Positions 7,055 through 14,201 of a stretch of 15,934 nt of DNA are shown piece after piece. A program made the translations under genes and the position numbers. Under the pieces are notes generated by a model. That model did not search any database, was not told the DNA's origin, and saw only the letters and a list, made by a program, of their open reading frames with translations. Origin of the DNA: Chloroflexota bacterium (lineage in GTDB: Bacteria; Chloroflexota; Dehalococcoidia; DSTF01; RBG-16-68-14); NCBI GenBank assembly GCA_022561355.1, contig JADFRJ010000028.1:1-15934 (forward strand). The letters run 5' to 3'. The number at the start of each line of letters is the position of its first letter. Position 1 is the first letter of the stretch.

Positions 7055-7168
7055 TTAGCCCTGGCGCTGCTTATGGCGCGGATTCTGGCAGATTACGCGG
7101 ACGATGCCTCGCCTGCGGACGATCTTGCAGTTATCGCAACGCTTCTTGACGGATGCTTGTACTTTCAT
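7055..7168 (-). CDS. rpmJ: 50S ribosomal protein L36, zinc form
   Basis: This is a 37-residue gene between infA and rpsM. The product begins MKVQASVKKRCDNCKIV, continues RRRGIVRVICQNPRHK and ends QRQG. It is the smallest protein of the large subunit, with a zinc ribbon formed by Cys11, Cys14, Cys27 and His32, all present. Length and position are canonical. It lies 9 bases after the infA stop. The intact zinc ligands mark the C+ form rather than the zinc-free paralogue used under zinc starvation. Confidence 0.97.
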   Translation of the reverse strand: MKVQASVKKRCDNCKIVRRRGIVRVICQNPRHKQRQG

Positions 7169-7177
7169 CTGCTCTCT

Positions 7178-7474
7178 CTATCGGAACCTGTACGTGATGC
7201 GCCCGCGGCTCAGGTCGTAAGGCGACAGTTCGATGAGGACCCGGTCGCCGGGGACGATCTTGATGTAGTTCATGCGCATCTTGCCGGAGATGTGCGCGAG
7301 CACCTCATGGCCGTTCGCAAGGTCGATCCGGAACATGGCGTTGCGGAGCGGTAGCTTGACGATGCCTTCGACCTCGATCGCTTCCTTCTTCTTCCTGCCA
7401 GAGGCAGGCTTCTTCTGGCCTGTCGCGACTGCGGCTTTTGCGTTCGCCTTCTTGCTGGCGTTGCTCTTCGGCAT
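7178..7474 (-). CDS. infA: Translation initiation factor IF-1 with N-terminal basic extension
   Basis: IF-1 is a single OB-fold protein that occupies the ribosomal A site during initiation. The core, from about residue 29, shows KKEAIEVEGIVKLPLRNAMF, GHEVLAHISGKMRMNYIKI and PGDRVLIELSPYDLSRGRI, which is unmistakable. IF-1 is normally about 72 residues. This one is 98 because of a 28-residue Lys/Ala-rich leader. No ATG, GTG or TTG occurs in frame between the first ATG and the core, so the leader must be translated if the core is. The ATG directly abuts the map stop (TAGATG), with AAGGTG about 12 bases before it inside map. The order map-infA-rpmJ is standard. Confidence 0.96.
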   Translation of the reverse strand: MPKSNASKKANAKAAVATGQKKPASGRKKKEAIEVEGIVKLPLRNAMFRIDLANGHEVLAHISGKMRMNYIKIVPGDRVLIELSPYDLSRGRITYRFR

Positions 7475-8278
7475 CTAGCGCCGCACCTTCGCTGGCTCGG
7501 CCAGGGTAGCGGCCAGTTCGCGCTCGTCGCTCCGCAGCGTCAGCACAACAGGGCCTTCTTCTGTGATGGCGATGGTGTGCTCAAAGTGAGCCGACAGGCT
7601 GCCGTCCAGCGTGCTGACGGTCCAGTTGTCGTCGTGTTGCTTCGTATGGCAGTCTCCCATGTTCACCATTGGCTCCAGCGCCAGTACCATGCCCTTCTGC
7701 AAGAGCGGGCCCCGGCCTGGAGGGCCGAAGTTTGGCACTTGCGGGTCTTCGTGCATCGCACGCCCGATTCCGTGACCGACGTACTCGCGCACTAAGGAAT
7801 ACCCTTCCGGCTCCGCGCATGTCTGGATCGCGTGTGAGATGTCGCTGAGCCGTGCGCCTGGCCTTGCGGCCTGGATACCTGCCCAGAGGGAGCGACGGGT
7901 TGTGTCGATCAGGCGTTGCTCTTCTTGTCCGATCGTGCCCACACCCACTGTCAGCGCTGAATCCGCGACGAACCCCTTGTGGGTCAGTCCTAGATCGATA
8001 CCGACGATGTCTCCGTTCTGCAACTCGCGACCACTCGGTATGCCGTGGACGATCTCATCATTCACAGACACACAGACATGCGCCGGAAATCCATGGTATC
8101 CAAGAAACGTGGGTACCACATCCCGGCGGATGTATTCTTCCTTCACGATTGTATCAAGATCACTGATGATAGTGCCAGGGTGAATTTCAGCCGTCAGAAG
8201 CTCCAGCACTTCGGCCAGTATCCGGCCGCCTTCGTGCATGATGGCGATCTCTTCGTCGGACTTGATGATAATCGGCAT
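7475..8278 (-). CDS. map: Methionine aminopeptidase, type I
   Basis: Map is a cytosolic dimetal enzyme that removes the initiator Met from nascent proteins when the second residue is small. The 267-residue product has all five metal ligands of the pita-bread fold: Asp95 (GIDLG), Asp106 (ADSA), His169 (GHGIG), Glu202 (ALEPM) and Glu233 (FEHTI). It also has the substrate-side His78 (IVHGI) and His176 (MHEDP). No zinc-finger extension is present, so this is the short type I form. It starts 3 bases after adk and abuts infA. The extra C-terminal segment after residue 250 is short and polar. Confidence 0.97.
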   Translation of the reverse strand: MPIIIKSDEEIAIMHEGGRILAEVLELLTAEIHPGTIISDLDTIVKEEYIRRDVVPTFLGYHGFPAHVCVSVNDEIVHGIPSGRELQNGDIVGIDLGLTHKGFVADSALTVGVGTIGQEEQRLIDTTRRSLWAGIQAARPGARLSDISHAIQTCAEPEGYSLVREYVGHGIGRAMHEDPQVPNFGPPGRGPLLQKGMVLALEPMVNMGDCHTKQHDDNWTVSTLDGSLSAHFEHTIAITEEGPVVLTLRSDERELAATLAEPAKVRR

Positions 8279-8281
8279 CTG

Positions 8282-8944
8282 CTAGTTGCTCACCCCCGCC
8301 GTCGCTCTCTCGATCGCGGCCAGCAGGTCCTTGGTGACCTCCTCTGGCGCTCGCGCACCGTCGATGTCGACGAGTTTGCCTCGTTCGCGGTAGTAGTCCA
8401 GCATCTCGGCCGGAGGGCGCTGCTTTTCGAGCCGTGCGCGAACGACGTCAGGCCTGTCATCGTCGCGCTGGTGTAGCTCGCTGCCGCACTTGTCGCAGGC
8501 CCGCTCTTGTTTGGGAGGATGCGTCTGTTCGTGGTAGATCGCTCCGCAGCTAGGACAGAGCCAGCGGCCGCTCAAGCGCCGCACGATCTCGTCGTCCGGC
8601 GCTGTGATGTGGAGCGCGGTATCGACCTCGCTACCCTTGGCGGCCAACGCTTCGTCGAGCGCTCGCGCTTGCTGGAGCGTACGCGGGAAGCCATCGAAGA
8701 TTGCGCCGCCCTGCGCGTCCGGCTGTTCGATGCGTTCTAACAACATGCTGATGGTCACTTCGTCTGGGACGAGGTCACCGCGGTCCATATAGGCCTTGGC
8801 GCGAACGCCCAGCTCGGTCCCCCGTTTGACGGCTTCGCGGAAGAGATCGCCGGTCGCGATGTGCAGCGCGTTCAGCTGATCGGCGATCAGTTTCGCCTGC
8901 GTGCCTTTTCCGGTACCCGGCGGACCGAGCAGGATCAGATTCAT
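8282..8944 (-). CDS. adk: Adenylate kinase, zinc-lid form
   Basis: Adk catalyses ATP + AMP = 2 ADP and keeps the adenylate pool balanced. The 220-residue product has the P-loop GPPGTGKGT (7-15), the AMP-binding TGDLFR (31-36) and DGFPR (84-88), and a long LID domain with Cys130-x2-Cys133 and Cys150-x2-Cys153, so a structural zinc site is intact. The DDDRPDVVRARL stretch after the LID matches the family. An AAGGAAGG ribosome site precedes the ATG. It follows secY after 50 bases, one of the larger gaps in the cluster, with no clear promoter or hairpin in it. The secY-adk-map order is classical. Confidence 0.98.
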   Translation of the reverse strand: MNLILLGPPGTGKGTQAKLIADQLNALHIATGDLFREAVKRGTELGVRAKAYMDRGDLVPDEVTISMLLERIEQPDAQGGAIFDGFPRTLQQARALDEALAAKGSEVDTALHITAPDDEIVRRLSGRWLCPSCGAIYHEQTHPPKQERACDKCGSELHQRDDDRPDVVRARLEKQRPPAEMLDYYRERGKLVDIDGARAPEEVTKDLLAAIERATAGVSN

Positions 8945-8994
8945 GCCTTCCTTTATGTCTGATACGCGCGCAACCGCGCACGCTGGAGAGGGGG

Positions 8995-10359
8995 TTAGCG
9001 AATGAAGCCCTCGTAGTTGCGCATCATTAGCTGCGATTCAAGCTGGCGCATTGTATCGAGCACCACACCGACCATGATGAGAAGACCGGTACCGCTCAAC
9101 GTCAATGAGTTGACGTTCTGGAAGCCGGTGACGACGTAGGGCAGCAGGTAGGGGACCACTGCGATGAATCCCAAGAAGATGGCGCCCCCCCACGTAATGC
9201 GCACGAGTACACGCATGATGTATTCGGCGGTGGGGCGGCCCGGCCTGATGCCGGGCACGAAGCCGCCGTTTTTCTGGAGGTTCTCAGCCATGTTCTGCTG
9301 CTGGAAAATGACGAGCGTGTAGAAGAACGTGAAGACCATCACCAAGACGAAGATGGTAAGGATAAAGACCGGCGACACAACGGCGCCCGTTGGCCCGAAC
9401 CAGTTGACGACGGCGTCCGCGAAGTTGACGACCCACGGCGTGGTGGTCTGGTTGCGCACGAAGTCGGCGGCGACCGGAGGGAAGATCACGATCGAGAAGG
9501 CGAAGATCAGCGGGATCATGCCTGCGGAGTTCACACGGAGCGGGATATGGCTCTGCCCTGACTGCCGGTACATGCGGCCGGATTTGAAGACGCTGCGGGC
9601 ATATTGAACGGGGATGCGCCGCTGCGCCTCCTGGACGAACACGATCGCGGCGAGCACGGCAACGCCAATGACAATCATCGCGGCGATACTGAACCAGCCG
9701 ACGTTCTGGCTGACGATCTGTGGGAAGAGCGTGGGCAACCCGGCGACGATGCCGCCGAAGATGATCAGCGAGATGCCGTTGCCGATGCCGTTCTCCGTGA
9801 TGATCTCCCCGAGCCAGACCAGGAACATCGTGCCGGCCATCATTGAGATGACGGCCGAAATGGTCGGCAGGGCTTCCGGGCCGGTGAAGCCGATGCCGCT
9901 GATGGCGCCTGACTGCTCCAGGATGACGAGCTGGGCGTACCCCTGAACGATGGACATGGGTACGGCGGCGTAGTGCGTGTAGAGCTGGATCCGATTGCGG
10001 CCCGACTCACCCTCGCGAGAGAGCGCCTGCAGGCTGGGCACGATGGGTACCAGCAGGTTCATGATAATCTGGGCTGTGATGAACGGGTACACGCCCAGGG
10101 CCGCCACGCTCAGGTTACGCAGCGCGCCGCCGCTGAACAGGTTGAACAGACCGAGCAGGGCGTTGTTATCGAACGCCTGCTCTAGGAGTGCCCGGTCGAC
10201 GCCCGGAATAGGGACGTGAGCTACAAACCGGAAGACGACGAGCAGCCCGAGCGTAATAAAGAGCTTTTTCCGGATGTCCGGCTGCTGGAACGCATCAATG
10301 ACCGCTTGCAAGAGCCGCGGCCGAGGGACCTGCTGCTGCCGGGCTGTCCTACTTGCCAT
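8995..10359 (-). CDS. secY: Preprotein translocase subunit SecY
   Basis: SecY is the inner-membrane channel of the general secretion system, working with SecE, SecG and SecA. The 454-residue product has about ten hydrophobic segments. It shows the TM1 end and plug start VPIPGVDR, the TM2 region LGVYPFITAQIIMNLLVP, the TM5 region GIGNGISLIIFGGI, the cytoplasmic loop RRIPVQYARS and the C-terminal IMVGVVLDTMRQLESQLMMRNYEGFIR stretch (final 26 residues). Length is normal. The ATG lies inside the end of rplO (11-base overlap), with GAGGAG from the rplO acidic tail serving as ribosome site. Confidence 0.98.
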   Translation of the reverse strand: MASRTARQQQVPRPRLLQAVIDAFQQPDIRKKLFITLGLLVVFRFVAHVPIPGVDRALLEQAFDNNALLGLFNLFSGGALRNLSVAALGVYPFITAQIIMNLLVPIVPSLQALSREGESGRNRIQLYTHYAAVPMSIVQGYAQLVILEQSGAISGIGFTGPEALPTISAVISMMAGTMFLVWLGEIITENGIGNGISLIIFGGIVAGLPTLFPQIVSQNVGWFSIAAMIVIGVAVLAAIVFVQEAQRRIPVQYARSVFKSGRMYRQSGQSHIPLRVNSAGMIPLIFAFSIVIFPPVAADFVRNQTTTPWVVNFADAVVNWFGPTGAVVSPVFILTIFVLVMVFTFFYTLVIFQQQNMAENLQKNGGFVPGIRPGRPTAEYIMRVLVRITWGGAIFLGFIAVVPYLLPYVVTGFQNVNSLTLSGTGLLIMVGVVLDTMRQLESQLMMRNYEGFIR

Positions 10360-10969
10360 CTGGCTCCTCGTCCTGGCTGGCCATCTCTGATTCGCTCGCT
10401 TCGTCCTCAGATGCTTCGTCCGTTGATGTGGCCTCTTCGTCTGAGGAGTCCTCGGCGGTGGCTTTCGCCTCAGGCGCGGCGCTCTTCTTCTTGCCGCGCT
10501 GGCGCTTCTGCTCTGGGTCCTTGCGTGGCGTTAACTCTTCTACGGTGCCGCCCGCAGCTTCGATCTTTGCGCGCGCTGATGCCGACACGCGGTGAACCCG
10601 TACGGTCACGGGGCCGCTGAGATCGCCGTCCGCGAGGATCTTGATTGGCTTCTTAAGCGAGCGAATGATGCCCGCATCGCGAAGCGATTCTGGTGTTACC
10701 TGGTCGCCGTCCACGCGGGCGAGGTCATTGAGACTTATCGGGACGTACTCCACGCGAAACGGATTGCGAAAGCCGCGCCGGTGGGGCAGGCGGCGTATGA
10801 GCGGCGTCTGGCCGCCTTCGAAAAAGGGGCGGGTTTTGTACCCTGAGCGCGACTGCTGGCCCTTGACGCCGCGGCCGGAGTAGGTGCCGTGGCCGCTGGC
10901 GTTGCCGCGCCCAACGCGCCTGCGATTCTTCTTGGCGCCCCGGGGGGGCCGAAGTTCATGCTGCTGCAC
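10349..10969 (-). CDS. rplO: 50S ribosomal protein L15 with acidic C-terminal tail
   Basis: L15 is a late-assembly protein of the large subunit. Residues 1-147 are the usual protein: HELRPPRGAKKNRRRVGRG, the GHGTYSGRGVKGQQSRSG loop, FEGGQTPLIRRLPHRRGF, and the C-terminal half ending near GGTVEELTP. Residues 149-163 are strongly basic. Residues 164-206 are then dominated by Glu, Asp, Ser and Ala, making the protein about 55 residues longer than usual. The GTG start follows the rpmD stop by 2 bases. The nearby ATG in CAGCATGAA is out of frame. A C7 run near codons 8-10 leaves the frame intact. The end encodes EEPDGK over the embedded secY ribosome site and start. Confidence 0.97.
   Translation of the reverse strand: MQQHELRPPRGAKKNRRRVGRGNASGHGTYSGRGVKGQQSRSGYKTRPFFEGGQTPLIRRLPHRRGFRNPFRVEYVPISLNDLARVDGDQVTPESLRDAGIIRSLKKPIKILADGDLSGPVTVRVHRVSASARAKIEAAGGTVEELTPRKDPEQKRQRGKKKSAAPEAKATAEDSSDEEATSTDEASEDEASESEMASQDEEPDGK
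10364..10369 (-). promoter_or_regulatory. secY ribosome binding site inside the rplO tail codons
   Basis: GAGGAG, the two Glu codons of the terminal EEPDGK of L15, lies 4 bases before the secY ATG. The start is embedded as CCAGATGGC within the rplO reading frame. This arrangement couples secY translation to rplO. Confidence 0.75.
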
Positions 10970-10971
10970 AG

Positions 10972-11157
10972 CTAGTCCTCAGTCTCCTCGACAGATACTA
11001 AATGATGCACTTTCTTTATCATACCACGCAATGAAGGCGAGTCACCAAGCTCAACCGTGTGGCCCAAGCGGCGAAGGCCGAGAGCGCGTACAGTGCGCTT
11101 TTGGTCGAACCTGCGCCCGATCGTACTCTTTACCCAGGTGATGCGCAGCTTAGCCAT
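10972..11157 (-). CDS. rpmD: 50S ribosomal protein L30
   Basis: L30 is a small protein of the large subunit. The product is 61 residues, beginning MAKLRITWVKSTIGRRFDQK and continuing RTVRALGLRRLGHTVELGDS with a PSLRGMIKKVHHLV segment, the standard L30 pattern. The frame runs open further upstream. The ATG at 11157 is chosen because it matches family starts and has GGAGGA 5 bases before it. That start overlaps the last 8 bases of rpsE. The end is acidic (SVEETED), slightly longer than the most compact forms. Confidence 0.97.
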   Translation of the reverse strand: MAKLRITWVKSTIGRRFDQKRTVRALGLRRLGHTVELGDSPSLRGMIKKVHHLVSVEETED

Positions 11158-11794
11158 TCGGTTCCTCCGTAGGCCCGGTCTCCACAGCTGGCGTGGGCTC
11201 CGCGGGCGCGGCCTCATCCGTGGCCGGTGCTCCCGCCGCCGGTACGTCCGCGGGTGCTGGTTGCTCATCCGGCTTAGGCGCGGCCTGGACGCTGGCCCTG
11301 CGGCGGGCGACGACCTCTGCGGGCATGCGCAGGCTCGCCAGGCCCTGAATCGTTGCCTTGACGATGTTGATCGGGTTGTTGCTCCCGAGCGATTTCGTGA
11401 GGATGTCGCGAATGCCCGCCGCCTCGACGACGGCGCGTACACCACCGCCGGCAATGACGCCGGTACCTGCGGAGGCGGGCTTCATGAGCACCTTTGCGGC
11501 GCCGAATTTAGCGAATACTTCGTGCGGGATCGTCGCGTCCTGCATCGTGATCTTGATCAAGCTGCGGCGGGCGATGCTTGCGCCCTTGCGGATGGCTTCT
11601 GGCACTTCATGCGCTTTGCCCAGGCCGGCGCCGACACCGCCCTGGCCGTCACCAACAACGACAACAGCGCTGAAGTTGAAGCGGCGGCCGCCCTTCACAA
11701 CTTTGGAAATCCGGTTGATGTAGAGGACGTTCTCGGTCAGTTCCGGTTCCTGGTCCCCGCCGAAATTCTCTCCTTGAGGTTGGCGTTGTGTCAC
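11150..11794 (-). CDS. rpsE: 30S ribosomal protein S5 with Ala/Pro/Glu tail
   Basis: S5 is a small-subunit protein important for decoding fidelity and mRNA unwinding at the entry channel. The core (about 20-166) has ENVLYINRISKVVKGGRRF, FSAVVVVGDGQGGVGAGLGK, the TGVIAGGGVRAVVEAAGI loop and the NIVKATIQGL helix. Residues 167-214 form a low-complexity Ala/Pro/Glu/Asp tail, about 48 residues beyond the usual 165-170. The GTG start has GGAG 7 bases upstream, right after the rplR stop. The tail ends EEPNG, encoded over the rpmD ribosome site and ATG. Confidence 0.97.
   Translation of the reverse strand: MTQRQPQGENFGGDQEPELTENVLYINRISKVVKGGRRFNFSAVVVVGDGQGGVGAGLGKAHEVPEAIRKGASIARRSLIKITMQDATIPHEVFAKFGAAKVLMKPASAGTGVIAGGGVRAVVEAAGIRDILTKSLGSNNPINIVKATIQGLASLRMPAEVVARRRASVQAAPKPDEQPAPADVPAAGAPATDEAAPAEPTPAVETGPTEEPNG
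11163..11168 (-). promoter_or_regulatory. rpmD ribosome binding site inside the rpsE tail codons
   Basis: GGAGGA, formed across the Thr-Glu-Glu codons at the end of S5, lies 5 bases before the rpmD ATG. It is a near-perfect Shine-Dalgarno sequence and decides the L30 start in an otherwise open frame. Confidence 0.85.
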
Positions 11795-11805
11795 GATAGT
11801 GCTCC

Positions 11806-12174
11806 TTAGAATTTCAGGCCGGCTTCGCGGGCGCCCGTCGCGAGCGCTTTCACGCGGCCGTGGAACTGATAGCCACCACGGTCGAAGACGACGGTGCTGA
11901 CGCCTTGCTCTTTCGCACGCTTGCCAATCAGCTCACCAACGAGCTTGGCGACATCGCTCTTCTGCTTGCCTTTAGCCTCACCACGCGCGCCGGCCTCCAC
12001 ATCGGACGCGGCGGCTATCGTATGGCCACGGTCGTCGTCGATGACCTGCGCGTAGATGTGCGTGAGGCTGCGATACACGCACAGTCTCGGCTTCTCGCCT
12101 GTTCCGTGTACGCGCTTGCGTACCCGGAGATGGCGTCGGAGACGGGCGGCGTGGGCGGTCTTGGATCGTTTCAT
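11806..12174 (-). CDS. rplR: 50S ribosomal protein L18
   Basis: L18 binds 5S rRNA with L5 and L25 in the central protuberance. The 122-residue product is normal in length. It shows a basic N-terminus (RRHLRVRKRVHGTGEKPRLCVY), RSLTHIYAQVIDD, the VAKLVGELIGKRAKEQG helix and the ending VVFDRGGYQFHGRVKALATGAREAGLKF, here described by its key DRGGYQFHGRV. The ATG overlaps the rplF stop by one base (TAATG), so the pair is tightly coupled. No odd features. Confidence 0.98.
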   Translation of the reverse strand: MKRSKTAHAARLRRHLRVRKRVHGTGEKPRLCVYRSLTHIYAQVIDDDRGHTIAAASDVEAGARGEAKGKQKSDVAKLVGELIGKRAKEQGVSTVVFDRGGYQFHGRVKALATGAREAGLKF

Positions 12175-12722
12175 TATTGCATCATCGCCTTACCGGCCTT
12201 GCCGGCCTTCCGGCGAACATGCTCGCCTTCATAGCGGATGCCTTTGCCCTTGTAGGGCTCCGGTGGCCTAACGTGGCGGATCTCAGCGGCTATCTGGCCA
12301 ACCTGCTCCTTGTCGCTGCCGCTAATGATGATCCTGTCGTTCCCTTCGATCTCGAACGTGATGCCGTTCGGCGCCTCAACGTCCACGGGGTGCGAGAAGC
12401 CGACGGCGAGCTGGATGTTCTTGCCCAGCAGTTGTACCCGGTAGCCGACACCATGCATCTCCAGCGTCTTCTTGAAGCCCGTTTCTACGCCGATGACCAT
12501 GTTGGCCAGCAGGGAGCGTGTGAGCCCGTGCAGCGCCCGATGGTTGGGCCGATCACTCGGCCTAGTCACGACGATTTCGCCATGATCCAGCACAACGCGC
12601 ATATCCGGGTGCACCTCTCGGTGGAGTTCACCATTCTTGCCCTTGATCGTGACCGAAAGGCCGTCGATTGTTACGTCGACGCCGGACGGTATGGGAATCG
12701 GCTGTTTTCCTATTCGCGACAT
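12174..12722 (-). CDS. rplF: 50S ribosomal protein L6
   Basis: L6 sits near the factor-binding site at the base of the stalk. The 182-residue product starts MSRIGKQPIPIPSGVDV, has the tandem alpha/beta modules with KGKNGELHREV and VSFSHP-like GFSHPVDVEAP, and ends with the RPPEPYKGKGIRYEGEHVRR signature and a KAGKAGKAMMQ tail. Length is typical. It lies 6 bases after rpsH. Nothing is unusual. Confidence 0.98.
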   Translation of the reverse strand: MSRIGKQPIPIPSGVDVTIDGLSVTIKGKNGELHREVHPDMRVVLDHGEIVVTRPSDRPNHRALHGLTRSLLANMVIGVETGFKKTLEMHGVGYRVQLLGKNIQLAVGFSHPVDVEAPNGITFEIEGNDRIIISGSDKEQVGQIAAEIRHVRPPEPYKGKGIRYEGEHVRRKAGKAGKAMMQ

Positions 12723-12728
12723 CTCGAC

Positions 12729-13127
12729 CTACCAGACGTAACAGAGCACCTCGCCACCCGTTTTCTGACGCCAGGCCTGTTGTCCGGCCATGATGCCCTT
12801 GGGCGTCGAAAGGATGGCAATGCCCAGCCCGTTGAATACGCGAGGGATCTCTCGCTTCTGTACGTAGACACGCAGGCCGGGGCGGCTAACCCGCTTGAGG
12901 CCCGTCAGCAGTGGCTCTTTGTTCCCCGTGTAGTTCAATTGTACGCGGAAGAATCGCCGGGGACCTTCCTCGAACGAATCGTAGTCGCGGATGAAGCCCT
13001 CGTCCTTGAGGACCTTGGCGATAGCCAGCTTCATCTTGGAAGCGGGGATCGTGACGTGTTCGTGCCGCACCGCAACGGCGTTGCGGATGCGGGTGAGCAT
13101 GTCAGCGATTGGATCCGTCATCGTCAT
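12729..13127 (-). CDS. rpsH: 30S ribosomal protein S8
   Basis: S8 binds the central domain of 16S rRNA and in enterobacteria represses the spc operon. The 132-residue product has TDPIADMLTRIRNA, SKMKLAIAKVLKDEGF, RVSRPGLRVYV and the C-terminal GGEVLCYVW. Two in-frame ATG codons are possible, at 13127 and 13121. The first is chosen because the G-rich AAGGGGG after the rpsN stop lies 8 bases before it. Length agrees with the family. No S8 target site was identified around rplX or rplE. Confidence 0.98.
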   Translation of the reverse strand: MTMTDPIADMLTRIRNAVAVRHEHVTIPASKMKLAIAKVLKDEGFIRDYDSFEEGPRRFFRVQLNYTGNKEPLLTGLKRVSRPGLRVYVQKREIPRVFNGLGIAILSTPKGIMAGQQAWRQKTGGEVLCYVW

Positions 13128-13140
13128 CGCGCTAACCCCC

Positions 13141-13326
13141 TTACCAACTCGACTTCTTTACGCCAGGCAGCTTGCCCTGGAGGGCGAGCGTGCGGAAGCA
13201 AATGCGGCAGAGCAAAAAGTAGCGCATGACGGCGCGCGGCCTGCCGCATTGCTGACAGCGCCGAATTTTGCGTGTCGAGAATTTTGGTGGCCGTTTGGCC
13301 TTCTCTACGAGCGCCTTCCTCGCCAT
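13141..13326 (-). CDS. rpsN: 30S ribosomal protein S14, zinc-binding type Z
   Basis: S14 lies in the head of the small subunit. The 61-residue form has Cys24-x2-Cys27 and Cys40-x2-Cys43 (CQQC and CRIC), the zinc ribbon of the short type, and ends GKLPGVKKSSW. This is the zinc-dependent C+ form, shorter than the 100-residue zinc-free form of Proteobacteria. A GGAGG ribosome site lies 5 bases before the ATG. It sits between rplE and rpsH as in most bacteria. Confidence 0.98.
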   Translation of the reverse strand: MARKALVEKAKRPPKFSTRKIRRCQQCGRPRAVMRYFLLCRICFRTLALQGKLPGVKKSSW

Positions 13327-13334
13327 GTTGCCTC

Positions 13335-13883
13335 CTAAGTTCCTTTGCTGAAGGGCATGCCCAACAGCTCCAGCAGCCGCATTCCCTCTTCGTCCGTGCG
13401 GGCTGTTGACACGATGTTGATCTGCATTCCTCGCACCCGGTCGATCTTATCGTAATCGATCTCAGGGAAGATCAATTGCTCTTGCACGCCGAGGCTGAAG
13501 TTGCCACGGCCGTCGAAGGACTTTGGTGAAACGCCCCTGAAGTCGCGGATGCGGGGGAGTGTGGCATTCAGTAGCCGGTCTAGGAACTCCCACATCTGTT
13601 TGCCTCGCATGGTGACCATCACGCCGATGGGGTTGCCTTCGCGGATCTTGAAGTTCGCGATCGAGCGGCGGGCGCGTGTGATGATGGGCTTCTGGCCCGT
13701 GATCGTGGAGATGTCGAGGGAGGCCGCGTCCAGCACCTTTGCGTCTTGGAGCGCCTCGCCTAGGCCGATGTTGATGACGATCTTCACGAGTCGCGGCGCC
13801 TGCATCTTGTTCGGGAAGCTAAACTCCTCGATCAGGGCGGGGGCGACCTCTTCGCGGTAGCGCTGCTTCAGTCTCGGTTCCAT
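13335..13883 (-). CDS. rplE: 50S ribosomal protein L5
   Basis: L5 binds 5S rRNA and forms an intersubunit bridge in the central protuberance. The 182-residue product shows LVKIVINIGLGEAL, ITGQKPIITRARRSIANFKI, REGNPIGVMVTMRG, the RDFRGVSPKSFDGRGNFSLG loop and EIDYDKIDRVRGM, all family blocks. Length is usual (about 180). The ATG abuts the rplX stop (TAGATG). No unusual features. Confidence 0.98.
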   Translation of the reverse strand: MEPRLKQRYREEVAPALIEEFSFPNKMQAPRLVKIVINIGLGEALQDAKVLDAASLDISTITGQKPIITRARRSIANFKIREGNPIGVMVTMRGKQMWEFLDRLLNATLPRIRDFRGVSPKSFDGRGNFSLGVQEQLIFPEIDYDKIDRVRGMQINIVSTARTDEEGMRLLELLGMPFSKGT

Positions 13884-14201
13884 CTAGTCGATGTCCTGTC
13901 CGCACGACTTGCAGACGCGCACTTTCACGCCGTCCGTCCGTACGCGGAAGCTCACGCGCACCGGCTGTTCGCAGGCGCGGCAGACGAGCTTAACGTTGGA
14001 TGTGTGAATCGGCGCTTCCTTCTCGATAATGCCTGCCGGCGTGCGCTCGTCCTGCTGTCGCTGGTGGCGCTTCACCATGTTGATGCCAGTTACCAGGATG
14101 CGGCTCTTTGCCGTATCCACCTCGTGGACTTGGCCTTGCTTGCCGCGTTCCCTGCCGCGGATGACGTAGACCGTGTCGTCGCGCCTGATCCGCTGCATCA
14201 T
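13884..14201 (-). CDS. rplX: 50S ribosomal protein L24, with Cys4 zinc-ribbon motif
   Basis: L24 initiates large-subunit assembly at the 5' end of 23S rRNA. The 105-residue product has the KOW motif near the start (DDTVYVIRGRERGKQGQV) and NMVKRHQRQQ. Its C-terminal part has Cys74-x2-Cys77 and Cys97-x2-Cys100, so it probably holds zinc. The start is ATGATG. The first ATG (14201) overlaps the rplN stop as ATGA and is used here. Starting at the second would drop one Met only. Confidence 0.97.
   Translation of the reverse strand: MMQRIRRDDTVYVIRGRERGKQGQVHEVDTAKSRILVTGINMVKRHQRQQDERTPAGIIEKEAPIHTSNVKLVCRACEQPVRVSFRVRTDGVKVRVCKSCGQDID

Noticed and set aside
10941..10949. C7 homopolymer (minus strand) near the start of rplO as a possible programmed slip site, with a similar G7 run in secY around 9185
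   Set aside because: Both genes read normally through the run, with family-matching sequence on both sides and no alternative product evident.
10972..11454. A longer version of L30 beginning far upstream
   Set aside because: The added part overlaps rpsE in another frame. The ATG at 11157 with GGAGGA and the family start MAKLRITW is clearly right.
11057..11809. A 250-codon plus-strand open frame opposite rpmD and rpsE
   Set aside because: Antisense shadow of high-GC coding sequence, with an Arg/Leu-rich low-quality protein and no recognisable domain.
12177..13229. A 350-codon plus-strand open frame opposite rplF, rpsH and rpsN
   Set aside because: It is antisense to three certain ribosomal genes. 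High GC leaves few stops in the opposite frame, the sequence shows no family pattern, and it starts with TTG without a convincing ribosome site.
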